DNA of 64,000 nucleotides. Origin: Salisapilia sapeloensis. Taxonomy: Eukaryota > Oomycota > Peronosporomycetes > Peronosporales > Salisapiliaceae. Shown piece after piece: positions 31,124-42,151 of this stretch (within the stretch, counting starts at the first letter, position 1; each line of letters opens with the position of its first letter). Position numbers and translations under genes: made by a program. The DNA lies in assembly GCA_023334545.1 (NCBI GenBank), contig JAADVB010000058.1, forward strand, positions 1 to 64,000. Reading direction: 5' to 3'. A model generated the notes under the pieces. That model was not told the origin of the DNA. It saw only the letters and a program-made list of their open reading frames with translations, and searched no databases.

Positions 31124-32748
31124 CTAATCTCGTTGTGTCGTTTCGGACAGCCTCATATCATCCATCCTAAATATCTCTTCCACTGGACTAATAGCGATCT
31201 GGTATCCGTGCTCGCCAGAGCTATAGGAAGGAGTGGACAAATTGGAAATGTAGCTTAAAGGCGACATGGAGATAGAGGAAGGAGGCCGAGGATGAAAATC
31301 ATATGACTCTCCTGGGCAACTACTCATGTTCGACCATAATGAAGTAGACGAATCCACATCCTCAGCTCGTTCGCGATCAATCAAAGTCGTGCCTCGGTCT
31401 GTGTTTTCATATCTACCAGCGAGTACTTCTTGACGAGCAATGAGGTAAGCACTTGTCGTCTTTACTCTGTGGTCGCAAGCAGAGCAGATAGCCACCTTCA
31501 TTCGTCTCAAACGTAGCTTGGGAAGGACGTCTACTTTTTCAAACGACTTGTTACAAGATCGACACATTTGTGATCGGCACATACGACAGTCGAGAGTCTT
31601 ATGCATTGGATTAAATCGCCTAGTACCATTCTGGCATCCATGTGCATGCTTCTGCATCTCCGAGTCCGTCGATTCGCTACGATGTAGTCGACGGATGTCA
31701 CTCCGGTAGAGTAGCCATGTAAGCTTCTTTTGATTCGCAATGTCAACAGCGGTGGTACTGGCTAAGTAAGAATCTGCCATTGCACCGACAGCGATACTGT
31801 CGAGGACTTTGCCGAAAAGCTCATAATATCCCTTCGTGTATACCTCCACAGCATTTGGACGAATTTGTTTAAATAGTGCGCACTGAGATAGTTGGCAACG
31901 GATAGCACCGACTGATTTAAGTGGTGGAACCGATGGATGATCGATTCCGTGTGTCAGGCTGTAACCAATCCTTTCACCATCTTCTCGCTCAAGAACCCCC
32001 GTCGCACGAATGGAAACACTATCCCGGTGCTTAATTATCCCGTTTAGCCCTTTTGGAAACCCTGACAAAGCCCACTCAATACGCAACGACCGAAATGGAT
32101 GATCAGGTGAAGGCATTTCAATAGTGTTAAGTGTTTGCCCATCCTGCGTTCTCACTTTTGCAAATGCTAACGCTTGCATGTGTGCAGCTTCATCCGGACT
32201 GGCTGTACCGTACATTACATCTTCCAGGGTACCATCGACTGTTCCGTTGCCAATTAGGCATACTGGTAATTGCGATTTGCTTTCACGCGCATTGTGGTGT
32301 TCCGTGTACTTGGGCTTTGTCCGACGTTCGCGATAGATCGTCATATTTCCTCGCTTCTTGATAGGTTTCCACTTGTCATCATCCAATATGCGAGGAACTC
32401 TTTGGTCAAAAGCATCGTACTCGACGAGTGCCTCGTAAATGAGCACCATGGTAATGTGCTTGAAGTCGGCCTTTGCTCGTTCATCAAGATCAAGGGGAGG
32501 ATATGTATTCGCGTCCCATTGTTCCTGCATGCTTGATATGTGGGGAAAATGAAGGAATGTGCTGCTGTAAGAAACCAGAGTACAGAGAGAGAGACTCCAC
32601 AAACGAGATCTTTCCTCAGGGATAATAGACGCCAAACTGTCGTACATCGTTCGTACCTATTGGGCATCTCATGATTCCCTATCTCGACATCCATGTGGTA
32701 ATAATCACCAACTTTCAGCCACCATCGATCTAGTCTCCACATGAGCAT
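31124..32748 (-). CDS. START-FYVE domain protein
   Basis: Best model: exon 1 32657-32748, intron 32565-32656 (92 nt, GT-AG), exon 2 31124-32564, 510 residues. Exon 2 is also open upstream through the intron, so the N-terminal ~35 residues are uncertain. The central part (about 80-320) has the look of a START-like lipid-binding domain as found in the large oomycete START-FYVE family (MYGTASPDEAAHMQAL, RSLRIEWALSGFPKG, GYYELFGKVLDSIAVGAM). Toward the C-terminus is a FYVE-type zinc finger: CRMCRSQMCRSCNKSF...AICSACD, but without the basic R(R/K)HHCR patch that binds phosphatidylinositol 3-phosphate. Likely a lipid- or membrane-associated protein; ligand unknown. The gene is minus-strand and ends 342 bp from the Kazal gene. 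Confidence 0.7.
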
Positions 32749-35108
32749 AGGCTAGGAGTAGCTGACATAAGACGATGTAATACGTCGCAAGACTTAGTTA
32801 CGTGATACAATGCGGGATAGCGTTTAATTGCTAGTGAGAGCGAAGAAGATTTGAGCAGGAAACTTGACCGCACAGACTTTAAATGGACCTCATCATACAC
32901 TACGTATTAAATGGAAACCTGTTCTTATTGCAAAATCATAGTGTACTTAGATGTTTATAGCCTAGTAGCTATCACTTAGCCGTTCTACACTAGGACTATC
33001 TTGCGTTTGGCATGATATTATTCAATTAAAACACCTGCGTCATCAGCCATTTGCGATAGGATCGCCACCTACGACCCTTTTAACTAATGGCTGATCAGCA
33101 ATCAAGCAGACAGTGATCCACAAAGATGTGGTCACTTCTAAGCAGAAGATCATAGATGTCAATCAGTCCGATATCTTGTGATTATTTGAACTAAAGTTTA
33201 TTCATGGTACCAGTATGAGCTTTCAGACAGAGTGGAAACATTTACATGTATATCGTCAATAGTGAGGATACAGTTTTCCTGCACGTCATTCCCTCACCGG
33301 AAAGACGGACCTACGTACTTCTACGCACTAGAAGTCTGGATGTAGCGGATTAGATCGAGGTATCAGCAATAGTCCATTAGTCAATTCTGATCAAATAAAC
33401 GAAGTCTGATGATGATTGAAACTAGCAGAGTAGATATACAACGCATTGAATCGCTTCTATTTAAGATGATAGCCCTTTCAGATAATTGATTTCAACATTG
33501 TTATCATTGACCAATGCAATGGATAAAGAGCATTTAAATTCAAACGGCCTCTTTTGTCTGCAACAGAGGTATTCGTGTTTCCACTGACTGTCCCTGTCTC
33601 ATTTGGAATCAGCTATGTCAGTACTGAAAAGGAGTTCAGAACAAGTCGCTTGCGAACTAGATCAGCATTAGCTATCTACGCAGTATTAAAATTTGTATAA
33701 TCTGGAAGTGGTTGGTCATGCTGTGCTGCCTTTCGTGCGTCATAATGTTGAAGAGCTGTCTGATCTATATATCTTATGTTCAACTTAAAGTACTTGGAAC
33801 GGAGCGGTATGAATGAAGACTACAATTTAGTCTTCTTAACTCTTTTATCAGAAGAAAGCGAGAACAGCTAAGGGACAGAGAGAATTGGCATGATTCATCA
33901 TCACTCGATGCTGGCAAGACTTGAGAGATGACAAAAGTTTGATACCAGTTTAAAGAAATGATTTAATTGCTCACACGATGCATAATCTGATGGTTTTGAT
34001 GCTCAATACTGTAGTTGACTGGAAACTTAAAGAATTGATTAAAAAACCATGGTCACTTGAATACAATGCATTCTGATCAGCATTTAAGTATGTTGTCAAG
34101 CGAGTAGAAAGTATATGCCAATGCTTTTTGCCATAGAGTTTCAAGGTTGTTACCGAAACCCAAGACAGTGGCTAACCTCCTAGAGAGAGCTAAAGCTATA
34201 TGATGATATAGGTTCTGTTCCAGCTCGTTTTTTAATTAAGTACTAAGAAATGAAAACAGTAGCACTAGCGATGCAATCGAAGGCAATTCAATAGGAAATG
34301 AAGACCTCCGGATAGCGACAAAGCTACTACTGGTAAGTCATCGAAAGATCTATGAGAATAGAACAAAAAGGTATATTGAAACGACCTAATATATCTAGGA
34401 GAACAGATTGAAGGCATATAGCAACATGAAAGCCTTTGGACTCCCATGATTCAGCATTGCATTTAATACTGAGCCATGTTATTCACAATACTCGCCTCCA
34501 GATATTTCTTTACGTTTGTCTAGCAATCTTGACGACCATTTGCGTTTGCTCAAGTAAACTTCATATCACCAAAGTCCAGTATCCATGTCTTATTCAGTAG
34601 CAAAAGCTTCCATGAAGAGTGTGCTGCATTTAAAAGCACGAAAAAAACTCGATGAATAGACTGAAAGATATGAACTGGGTGACTCTTGTTTCCATCGTAC
34701 GGATTAAAAGTCTTCGTTTGAGCTGGTACGAAGAAGAGCGCATTTATTTGTCTTTTCACAACATCCTGATTCCACCCACAAAGCCTTCCCCTGTTCAATT
34801 CAAGCTCGTATGAAGCTGATGTCGACGGTACCTTAACGCAAATCATGACATTGTCTACATCCTATAGACAAATTCGGACAGAGTACTGTAAGCTGGCGTA
34901 CAGGATCAGGATACGTGTGGTTGCCATCTTCATGATATACTTTCCCGTTCAGGAAGGTGGTAGCTACATGCTACCTCCTTATTACGCGCTTGTCTGCAGA
35001 TACATCACCGTTGGATCGTCGACCTATTGAATACGCACGAATGGAAGGTGACAAAGCACTAGACAAGTAACTAAACAAGCGAATCATTCAATAGCTTGTG
35101 ATTGCATT
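32749..35108. other. Long intergenic region, no gene supported
   Basis: About 2.4 kb. The largest ATG-started frame (34550-34846, minus, 98 codons) has no signal peptide or recognised domain; I do not call it. No tRNA or repeat array noticed. Confidence 0.5.
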
Positions 35109-36220
35109 TTAAAAGACAAGGTGCTTTGGAATTTCTGGCGCAACCTGCACCCCAAGACGTTCCCGAAGTTCATCCAACGGCGTCTCCAACTCTTCTTCAT
35201 AGTAGACGTTCATCAAGTTGTGCACTTGAGCTCCAGCATGCTTTGCCCACGGTATATAAACCTGCCTCAGCATCTTTCTTTGCTCTATCATCATCCTACA
35301 TCAGCACTTCCATACACAAGAAACTTTCTGCATGAATAAACTACCGGAATTGAGGCGAAGAGGGCCAACAAAGCCACTAAGAGCGGTGACTGGCAATCGA
35401 GTCTGAGTCATCTCTACATATTTGAGAATAATTTCTCCAAACACCGTCGGTGGGAGGGCAAACAATGTATGCCAAAAGTCGTGGAGCTCCCGATAGCGCT
35501 GGATCACGTAGGCCAATTCCGGATCATCCACGTACTTGACGATCGAACGGCCATCTGCATCGAATCTATAATCCATGCAGATATAAGATACAGTGTATAG
35601 ACATGAAAGATGAAGCGACATACCCATGAGCATCCATGAATTCAGTGTATGCGTATCCAAATGTGTTTTTAGGAAGAGAACGGAGGTAGTCGACATCAAT
35701 GGTGTTGGAGCGAATACTTGGTTTCTCCGCTAGGATACGTGCTCCAACCGGATCGGAACACATTTGTGCATGCAAGTGTCGCAGAGCATCACGTCCTAAT
35801 GATCGAGATGAGAATTCATGCTTACCAGAATATCATATCGTCAGAATAGGCACCAGTGACTTCGCCTAATGCAGCAAGCATATCCCCGCGCTCTGGATTA
35901 GACAGCACTGTGAATGCAGACATGAACGACAGTGCTACTTTCTGGATCGGTGTCGTTGGATGGTGGCTTGGATAAAGCACTCGACGTTCCGGTTCACCGG
36001 CCACAGACGACAAAGTACGTCGATTCAAGCTATGCGATTGCACATGCAAGTTCAATAGGCAACTATCTACCTTTGGGCAAAATCGCATCGCCTGCTTCGC
36101 AATAGCGGGGCGTCCAAGTGCCTGCATGAAGCTCATCGGTCTCAAATACGATAATGACGTCTTCTTTGTCGCTTTGCACATCTTAAATCGGATCGTGTTG
36201 TATCCGATGTCATTTCTCAT
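35109..36220 (-). CDS. COQ4: COQ4, ubiquinone biosynthesis protein
   Basis: Four exons fit: 35854-36220 (start uncertain), 35624-35795, 35345-35565 and 35109-35284, with introns of 58, 58 and 60 nt. The joins restore family motifs that the unspliced frames break: GEVTGRDALRHL, MDAHGFDADGRS and RLNSEQRKMLRQVYIPWA. COQ4 is the mitochondrial matrix protein that acts in the CoQ synthesis complex, recently assigned C1 decarboxylation/hydroxylation of the head group. The zinc-binding HDxxHx11E motif is intact (HDFWHTLFALPPTVFGE). The frame is open to an ATG ending at 36220; internal ATGs ending at 36181 and 36136 are alternatives, the last giving a basic N-terminus suitable for mitochondrial import. 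The first intron's donor (GTGCCT) is weak but gives the only consistent frame. Confidence 0.85.
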
Positions 36221-36492
36221 AATTATATGTCCACTTGTTAGTATACTTTATCCAAGTCACCTAGGATCCGCCGACGACATGTCACGCAACCTTCGGGAAA
36301 CTTCATCGTCCCTCCTTTGCTTCTGGGAGTATCCACCAAGTCACGCGCGAGTGTGGTCCATTGCTACTTCCAGAGTCTCCTTGACGAAGTCTATCTTTCT
36401 CCAAGGCATTTGCAACAGCTACTACGACTTCCCTTTATCAACATTCTCGCTTTATTTCTTTTGGCATCGTCCTAAAGCTTTTATTGGGATAA

Positions 36493-39131
36493 ATGAGCAA
36501 GCGTGCCTTTGTGCAGCTCGCCAAGCTCAATGGAGAAGGCCAACTTCTCATGGGCTCACCAGTCATGGCGTTCATCGAGCCGGATGCTCCTTGGCTTCAT
36601 ACTGTCAATGAATTCGTCATGGTATGACCAATCTATCTTTTACTTTATCCTTCACGTGCCTAATTGTGCAATAGAGTTGCAATGATGACGAAGTAGAGGT
36701 AGCACAGCGTCCAAAGGGGCTATTAGAAGGCTGTCGTATTGTCGATGCCAGTACATTAGCTCAAGTCACGTCGTCTTCATCCTGCAACGATGGTGGACAC
36801 TACTTTTTATGCCCCAACACGAACGCTCTCAACGTTCTTTTGCATAAGAACGGGATGCCAGTGCCAGAGGAGGCACCTAAAGACAGCAGCAATTCATCCG
36901 AAGCAGATCGTGCGAGAGAATCGGTGCATTTAACGTCTAGATTAGAATCATTAGATGAATTGCGTTACTATTTCGATGAGCATGGGACATTGAAACATGG
37001 GAAGACGAATCAAGCCGTTCGGGAGTTAATGAAAGATCCAAGCAAAGCGTTCGAAATCGACGAAATCCTTCGAGCAGCCATTTTCCACATCCAAATGGAC
37101 ATGTTGGCGGAAATGGCATTTCAACAGGCACCACTGCCGATTGATCCACGTCCGGATGAACCAAAGGAAGCGAGGTCAAGTGTCTTCCTAAGCACTGACT
37201 GGCGTACTGCTGAGCATCTACTCGTCGTCATCAACAGCGGCCGAGGTGTCCAGCCTGGCATCTGGAGTCGAGATCTCTTACTCCAGGAAGGTCTAGAGCT
37301 CGGGTCGATGCTTCCGACATTTCGAGCTGCACAACGAGACTCATTCGCTGTCGCTGTTCTCAATCCATTCACGAATAAAGTAACTGTCGACGGAACGACG
37401 TATCCAATTCGTGGCAATTCATCTCCAGACGATCACATCCTGTATGTCTGGGATGAAATCATCATGCGAGCACATGCTCCACAAGTCTTTGTCTTAGCTC
37501 ACTCTGCAGGTGCGAAACTCGTGACGACGTTACTACAGAATCGAGAAGCAAGTGCTGCATCTCGTCTTCGAGCTATTGTGTTTGTCGAAGCAGCGTATTC
37601 CATCGATCCGTCCAGTACATCACCTCTCGTCGGCCAATTCTTGCGTCAAAAGGCGATTAATTTCAAAGCAGATCCATATGTACCTGTTGGTCAGCGTCTC
37701 CCAGAGGTCGAGAAGCAACTGTCTTGTAGCTGTCTCTGCGTTGGTGACTTGAGTAACGCAAGTGTCGAAGCACTCCATCCGACTTGGTCTTCTAGTGGCA
37801 AGACACGTAGTTCGAATGTTGCAGGAACGATTCGACTCTCCATGGACACAACCTTCTCTTTCTTTCGTGAAGCTCGGGACCGAGGGATGTCTGCTGGAGA
37901 GTACATTGCCGAAGTAGATAAAAAAGCACATTCATGGGGACACAAGCTTCGTTTACGTATCGATTCATTAAAGAAACCAGGTAAAAAGACTCGACGAACG
38001 AGTTCGACGCCAGGAGAGAAACGTCCGCTAAAGACAGCACGTAGTCTACCAGAGTCCACGGCGATGCGTACGTCTATCTTAAGTCGTTCATCATCTGCAG
38101 ACGCCAAAGACGAATCGTCTATCAGCGTAAGTGACTTTGATCTGATCAAAGTGATAGGCCGAGGGATGATCGGGAAAGTATTTCTCGTTCGTAAAGTCGG
38201 TACGCATGAGGTTTTTGCGATGAAAGTCCTACGGAAGAAAAATGTACGTCGAAGTGGCTTGCAAGAACACATTCGGACGGAACGATTGATACTAGAGGAG
38301 ATTGATCATCCTTTCATTGCTCGTCTTCGCTTCTCGTTTCAAACCAAAGATAAATTGTACTTAGTAACAGACTACTGCAGTGGTGGAGAGCTCTTCTATC
38401 ACATGGATGGACAAGGATTTGCGTATGAACGAGCGAGGTTCTACGCAGCTGAGCTCGTCCTAGCGTTAGAACACTTGCATTCGTTAAAGGTTGCGTATCG
38501 AGACCTCAAGCCGGAGAATATTCTCGTCGAGCCTTCGGGACATGTACGCATAACAGACTTTGGCTATTCCAAGCTGGATGTCGTGGCCGATGGTGGAGCA
38601 CAGTCCATCGTCGGGAGTAAACAGTACATGGCTCCAGAGATCTTTCGAGAGTCATATGGCTTTGCAGTCGACTGGTGGAGTCTCGGGATACTCATTCTTG
38701 AGATGCTGACTGGATGCATCCCGTATGAAGACGAAAACCCTCGTACGTTCTACATGAGCATCTCGAATTATAGTAACATCGATCGCATCCTACCTACACA
38801 AATACCACGTGCGGCAGCAGACATCGTATTTCAGTTGTTGGCACTCGATCCGAGTAAACGGTTGGGATCCAGAGGTGCGTTGGAAGTACGTGAGCATGCC
38901 TTCTTTGAAGGTATCGACTGGGATCGCCTGAGGAAGAAAGAGCTTGATCCGCCGTGGAAACCGGATGTACGAGACGAGTTGGATGTACGCAACTTTGAGG
39001 AACAGTTCACGGACGAGCCTGCTGTTGATAGCGTCCCGACGCAACGTGGGTCCGTCATGAGTGGCGGACATACGTTTGATGACTTTACGTTTAACCCGAC
39101 CATCTCGGAAGGATCAACTGGTAGGATATAA
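36493..39131 (+). CDS. Arb2-domain / AGC protein kinase fusion
   Basis: Two exons fit: 36493-36621 and 36675-39131 (53-nt GT-AG intron), 861 residues. Residues ~215-460 resemble the Arb2/FAM172 alpha-beta-hydrolase-like domain: LLVVINSGRGVQPGIWSRDL, AVAVLNPF, HILYVWDEI and VFVLAHSAGAKLV with a nucleophile-elbow-type serine. A basic Ser/Thr-rich linker follows, then a complete AGC kinase domain (~530-790): glycine loop GRGMIGKVFLV, catalytic Lys in AMKVL, YRDLKPEN, DFG, APE, and an AGC C-terminal tail with the FxxF hydrophobic motif (TFDDFTFNP). The activation segment reads IVGSKQYMAPE, without the usual TFCGT phospho-threonine context. All catalytic residues are present, so kinase activity is expected. 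Arb2 proteins elsewhere act in heterochromatin and splicing regulation; how that would serve a kinase is unknown. No stop, frameshift or splice signal separates the two domains. Confidence 0.8.
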
Positions 39132-39809
39132 ATGCACATGGATGGAGGATAAATAAATCTCAGTGAGCTTTTCTAGTTGTGTAAGAAATGAAACCTTGGA
39201 ATGGACTGTGTTAATACGTGAAAAAAACACTGTACGCCTAGATAACCAAGGATGTCAACGTCTGTGATTGTTGGGATGGCCATATTACTACTGATGCCGT
39301 TGATGCAAGCGATATCGGTCGCTTTTGTAATCCATTGAGGTCCACGATGGTGTTTTACCATAACTGCGATGAAGCAAAAGGTAAAAATAGATTTCGCATA
39401 GTGGCCACATACAAATACTATATATCAGCACTCGATACAACCGTGCACGTTCAAGCACATTCTTACACAATCTAATGCCAAGCGCATGACATGGCAGGTG
39501 TCTCTTATCCAATAACAGCAATGGACCACGGAAGCAGAAGATTCATTGCTCCGTAGACTTCCAGAAAACATCCAGATGATAAATTTTTGACGACTGTAGA
39601 GTTGTAAAGATACTTGATGCATTCCTTTCCTCCGTGCAGGACGCAGTCTGGCGTTTCTTTCTTCTCCGTCCACCAATGTATGAATCAGCTCGGTAGTAAT
39701 CAGGCAAAGAAGTCGTATTGCACAAGAAGAAATCAAGTAGCTGAATTTTACTTTTAAGTATTGCTTATATTCCGATTCCCAGGTTTCCATCCTTCTTACC
39801 ACGCCTCCT
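39132..39809. other. Intergenic between convergent genes
   Basis: A 125-codon frame on the minus strand (39425-39802) has no recognised domain and is not called. Nothing else seen. Confidence 0.45.
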
Positions 39810-40442
39810 TCATTTACATTTGCCTTTATATTTAATACTCATTTCTTTGCGCAGTATGCACTTGAAGAGATTGAACGTGCACTTGTTCGCGTATGTGTTC
39901 CCATCACTTGCACAGACTGGCTCCACTGCCATTCGACAACCCTCCATATTGCATTCGTCCGTCGCGATAGCATCACTAGAGCTCGACTCCTTTGAAGCGC
40001 TACTTGATGAAGTTTTAGTCGCATCTTCTTCGGCACTTGTGCTTTGATTCGAACTACTTGGTGAAGTATTGCATTCATCCATGTCCACAGTCGTCAGCTC
40101 AATTCCCTCTCGACACGCAGCCATCTTCATATCGCATTCATCCCGATACAGTTTCTTATTGGAAGCGCAGACTTGCACTCTAATCTTAGTGCATACAACA
40201 GTATCACACGAAGTAGCGTCATTTCCATCTCCTTCACACGCACCCTTATGCTGAATCTTCATGTTGTTTCCACTAGCGCAGTTTGCATTTTCAAACTCAC
40301 ACTCGTTCGTGAACGTCTCATTCGTCGAGGAACAGACAGGATGTATGTCATCCGTACAAAATCTCTCCGTACAATCGATATCTTCAGCAGCAACCGATTG
40401 AATAGCCACCATAGCTATCATGAGCATTAATTCGCGTAGCAT
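39810..40442 (-). CDS. Secreted three-domain Kazal-type protease inhibitor
   Basis: Intronless, 210 residues. Signal peptide (MLRELMLMIAMVAIQSVAA), then three Kazal units: CTERFCTDDIHPVC (predicted P1 Asp), CDTVVCTKIRVQVC (P1 Lys) and, after a Ser/Thr/Glu-rich linker of about 40 residues, CNMEGCRMAVEPVC (P1 Met). Each unit has six cysteines. The different P1 residues suggest that one protein could block proteases of different specificities (inference from Kazal P1 rules). The end coincides with the final Cys-Lys. Confidence 0.9.
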   Translation of the reverse strand: MLRELMLMIAMVAIQSVAAEDIDCTERFCTDDIHPVCSSTNETFTNECEFENANCASGNNMKIQHKGACEGDGNDATSCDTVVCTKIRVQVCASNKKLYRDECDMKMAACREGIELTTVDMDECNTSPSSSNQSTSAEEDATKTSSSSASKESSSSDAIATDECNMEGCRMAVEPVCASDGNTYANKCTFNLFKCILRKEMSIKYKGKCK

Positions 40443-40608
40443 AGCTCTTGTGAAGTCTTCAAGTAAAAGTCGAAATGCCGAATGAATAAAGGTGCAATTG
40501 TCCTTCTACTCAGATTTTAAACACTTGATTCATTGCAACGTGTCAGAAGACAGCTGAGTTTATTCGTTTTGCGTATCCTATACCAATCTACATATATCCT
40601 ATGTACAA

Positions 40609-41857
40609 CTACGTCTCTTGCTTTCGTCTGTCTCGAAACGGATTTGCCTCTTCTTTTCCATCGTCATCCGAGTCAATCTTCTCCGTGTCTTTCCTGTCGC
40701 CATTCGATGAAGATGCGTCACTTTCTTGGATTGACGGCTTGGACGTTGGTTTCTTCGCTGATCGAAACGTTGTATACCGAGGTATCGCTTCCATGTCGAG
40801 ACATTCAAACCCAGATAAATTCAATTCCTTGTCATCCGTGGTAGTCAATTCAGAAGATATAATTTTTGACGACGGCGGCTGTTGCTGATACGTGTCTGCG
40901 AATGGGTTTAACGACTCATCGTCTTCGTCCGTCTCGCCATTCGGATGCTGATGACGTGGGCACTGTGACGGAACGTTTCCATTCAATTTCTCCTCGACCA
41001 CCTTTTGGACAATCGCGGCCGTTCGAGCTGCATCTGCATTCTCCTGGGCGAGTGCAGAGGAAGATGGGACGGGTACGGATTGAGGGTACTTTTGAAAGTA
41101 GCTGGCTTGGTGTTCATCACGCAAGACGATCGTAGATGAGATGGTCGATAAGAACGCATGGAGCTCATCCATCGAGCCTTGCGCGCCAATCTTGCCCGTG
41201 ACAGCGTATTCGTTTAAGAGACTAGAGACAAGATAAATAAAGAGATGGGATAGCTACTAGATGGATAAGTACGTGTTGGCGAGTAGAACGAGCTCATTCA
41301 TCTGGTTTAATCGTTTCTCCATTTTCGCATTCCAGTCTTCCATGCCAATGACCCATCGACCTAGCATTTATGAGGAGATATGCTAGTGATAATATGTATA
41401 GGATAGGATACCTGCATCAACGACGTAGGCGAGGTTCGATCTATCATGGCGATTAGTCATCAAGTCTTTAAAAAATGGGCTTGGAGCATACTCCAGTTCT
41501 CTCCGAATTTCATCTCGATACTCATAGCATCTTGCAAACAGTCTTGCGGCAGTAGAGACCACACCTATGTATATTAATTATGAATACAGTAACCGTTTGT
41601 ACCATCAATCGCTCTATACAGACCTGGAGGAAGGTTGTGCCGCATGCGATAAAAGAACTTTTCATAATAAATGACCTATTCATATTCAGTTAGGAGTATG
41701 TCAATGCAGCGTATATGAGTGAGTCTTGCGAAAGGAAAAATACCTTTTTCATAAAAGTCGCGAGATTGGACTCGAGGCCGATGATGCCTCCGGCAACCGT
41801 CGTGACGGATTTGGAGATGCTCGTGATCGTCTGCGTATGTCCAAACCAAGTGGCCAT
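40609..41857 (-). CDS. Five-exon protein with NPF motifs, function unknown
   Basis: Exons that give one continuous frame: 41744-41857, 41624-41675, 41412-41564, 41273-41360 and 40609-41221 (introns 68, 59, 51 and 51 nt, all GT-AG), 339 residues. The N-terminal half is helical and charged (YYEKFFYRMRHNLPPG, RCYEYRDEIRRELEYAPS, MNELVLLANTLLNEYAVTG). The C-terminal half is acidic and Ser-rich and has two NPF tripeptides (LNPFADTY and EANPFRD), motifs that bind EH-domain proteins in endocytosis. Membrane-trafficking involvement is thus likely, but I do not recognise the family. Around 41890-42010 an open frame (start ...QANEISSLGEYDLIPASTR) may be an earlier exon, although no acceptable splice joins it. 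Confidence 0.6.
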
Positions 41858-42151
41858 GCTTGTCGTTTCTTTAAATTCACTCGAACTGCTCTCCTATAGT
41901 CTTATCACGCGTCTGAACACGAGTACTAGCTGGAATCAGGTCGTATTCTCCCAAACTCGATATTTCGTTCGCTTGATAGACGCTATTTTTCAGAACACTC
42001 GTACTTTGTATACTACTGAACACTGGATCCAGATAAAAAGCACCCATTGGAGAAAAGAGAATGCACGATAGTTTGGGATATATTCCTGTTTCTAGCCACA
42101 CTACAATTCAACTTTGCCCTTTTAAACATAAATACTCGCGTCATTACATTT

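Noticed and set aside
34550..34846. 98-codon minus-strand ATG frame
   Set aside because: No recognised family and isolated in a long non-coding stretch; not enough support.
36126..36611. 161-codon plus-strand frame between COQ4 and the kinase gene
   Set aside because: It overlaps COQ4 exon 1 on the other strand and the kinase's first exon in another frame; no domain.
39425..39802. 125-codon minus-strand frame before the three-domain Kazal gene
   Set aside because: No domain, no signal peptide, odd composition; likely 3' flank sequence of the Kazal gene.
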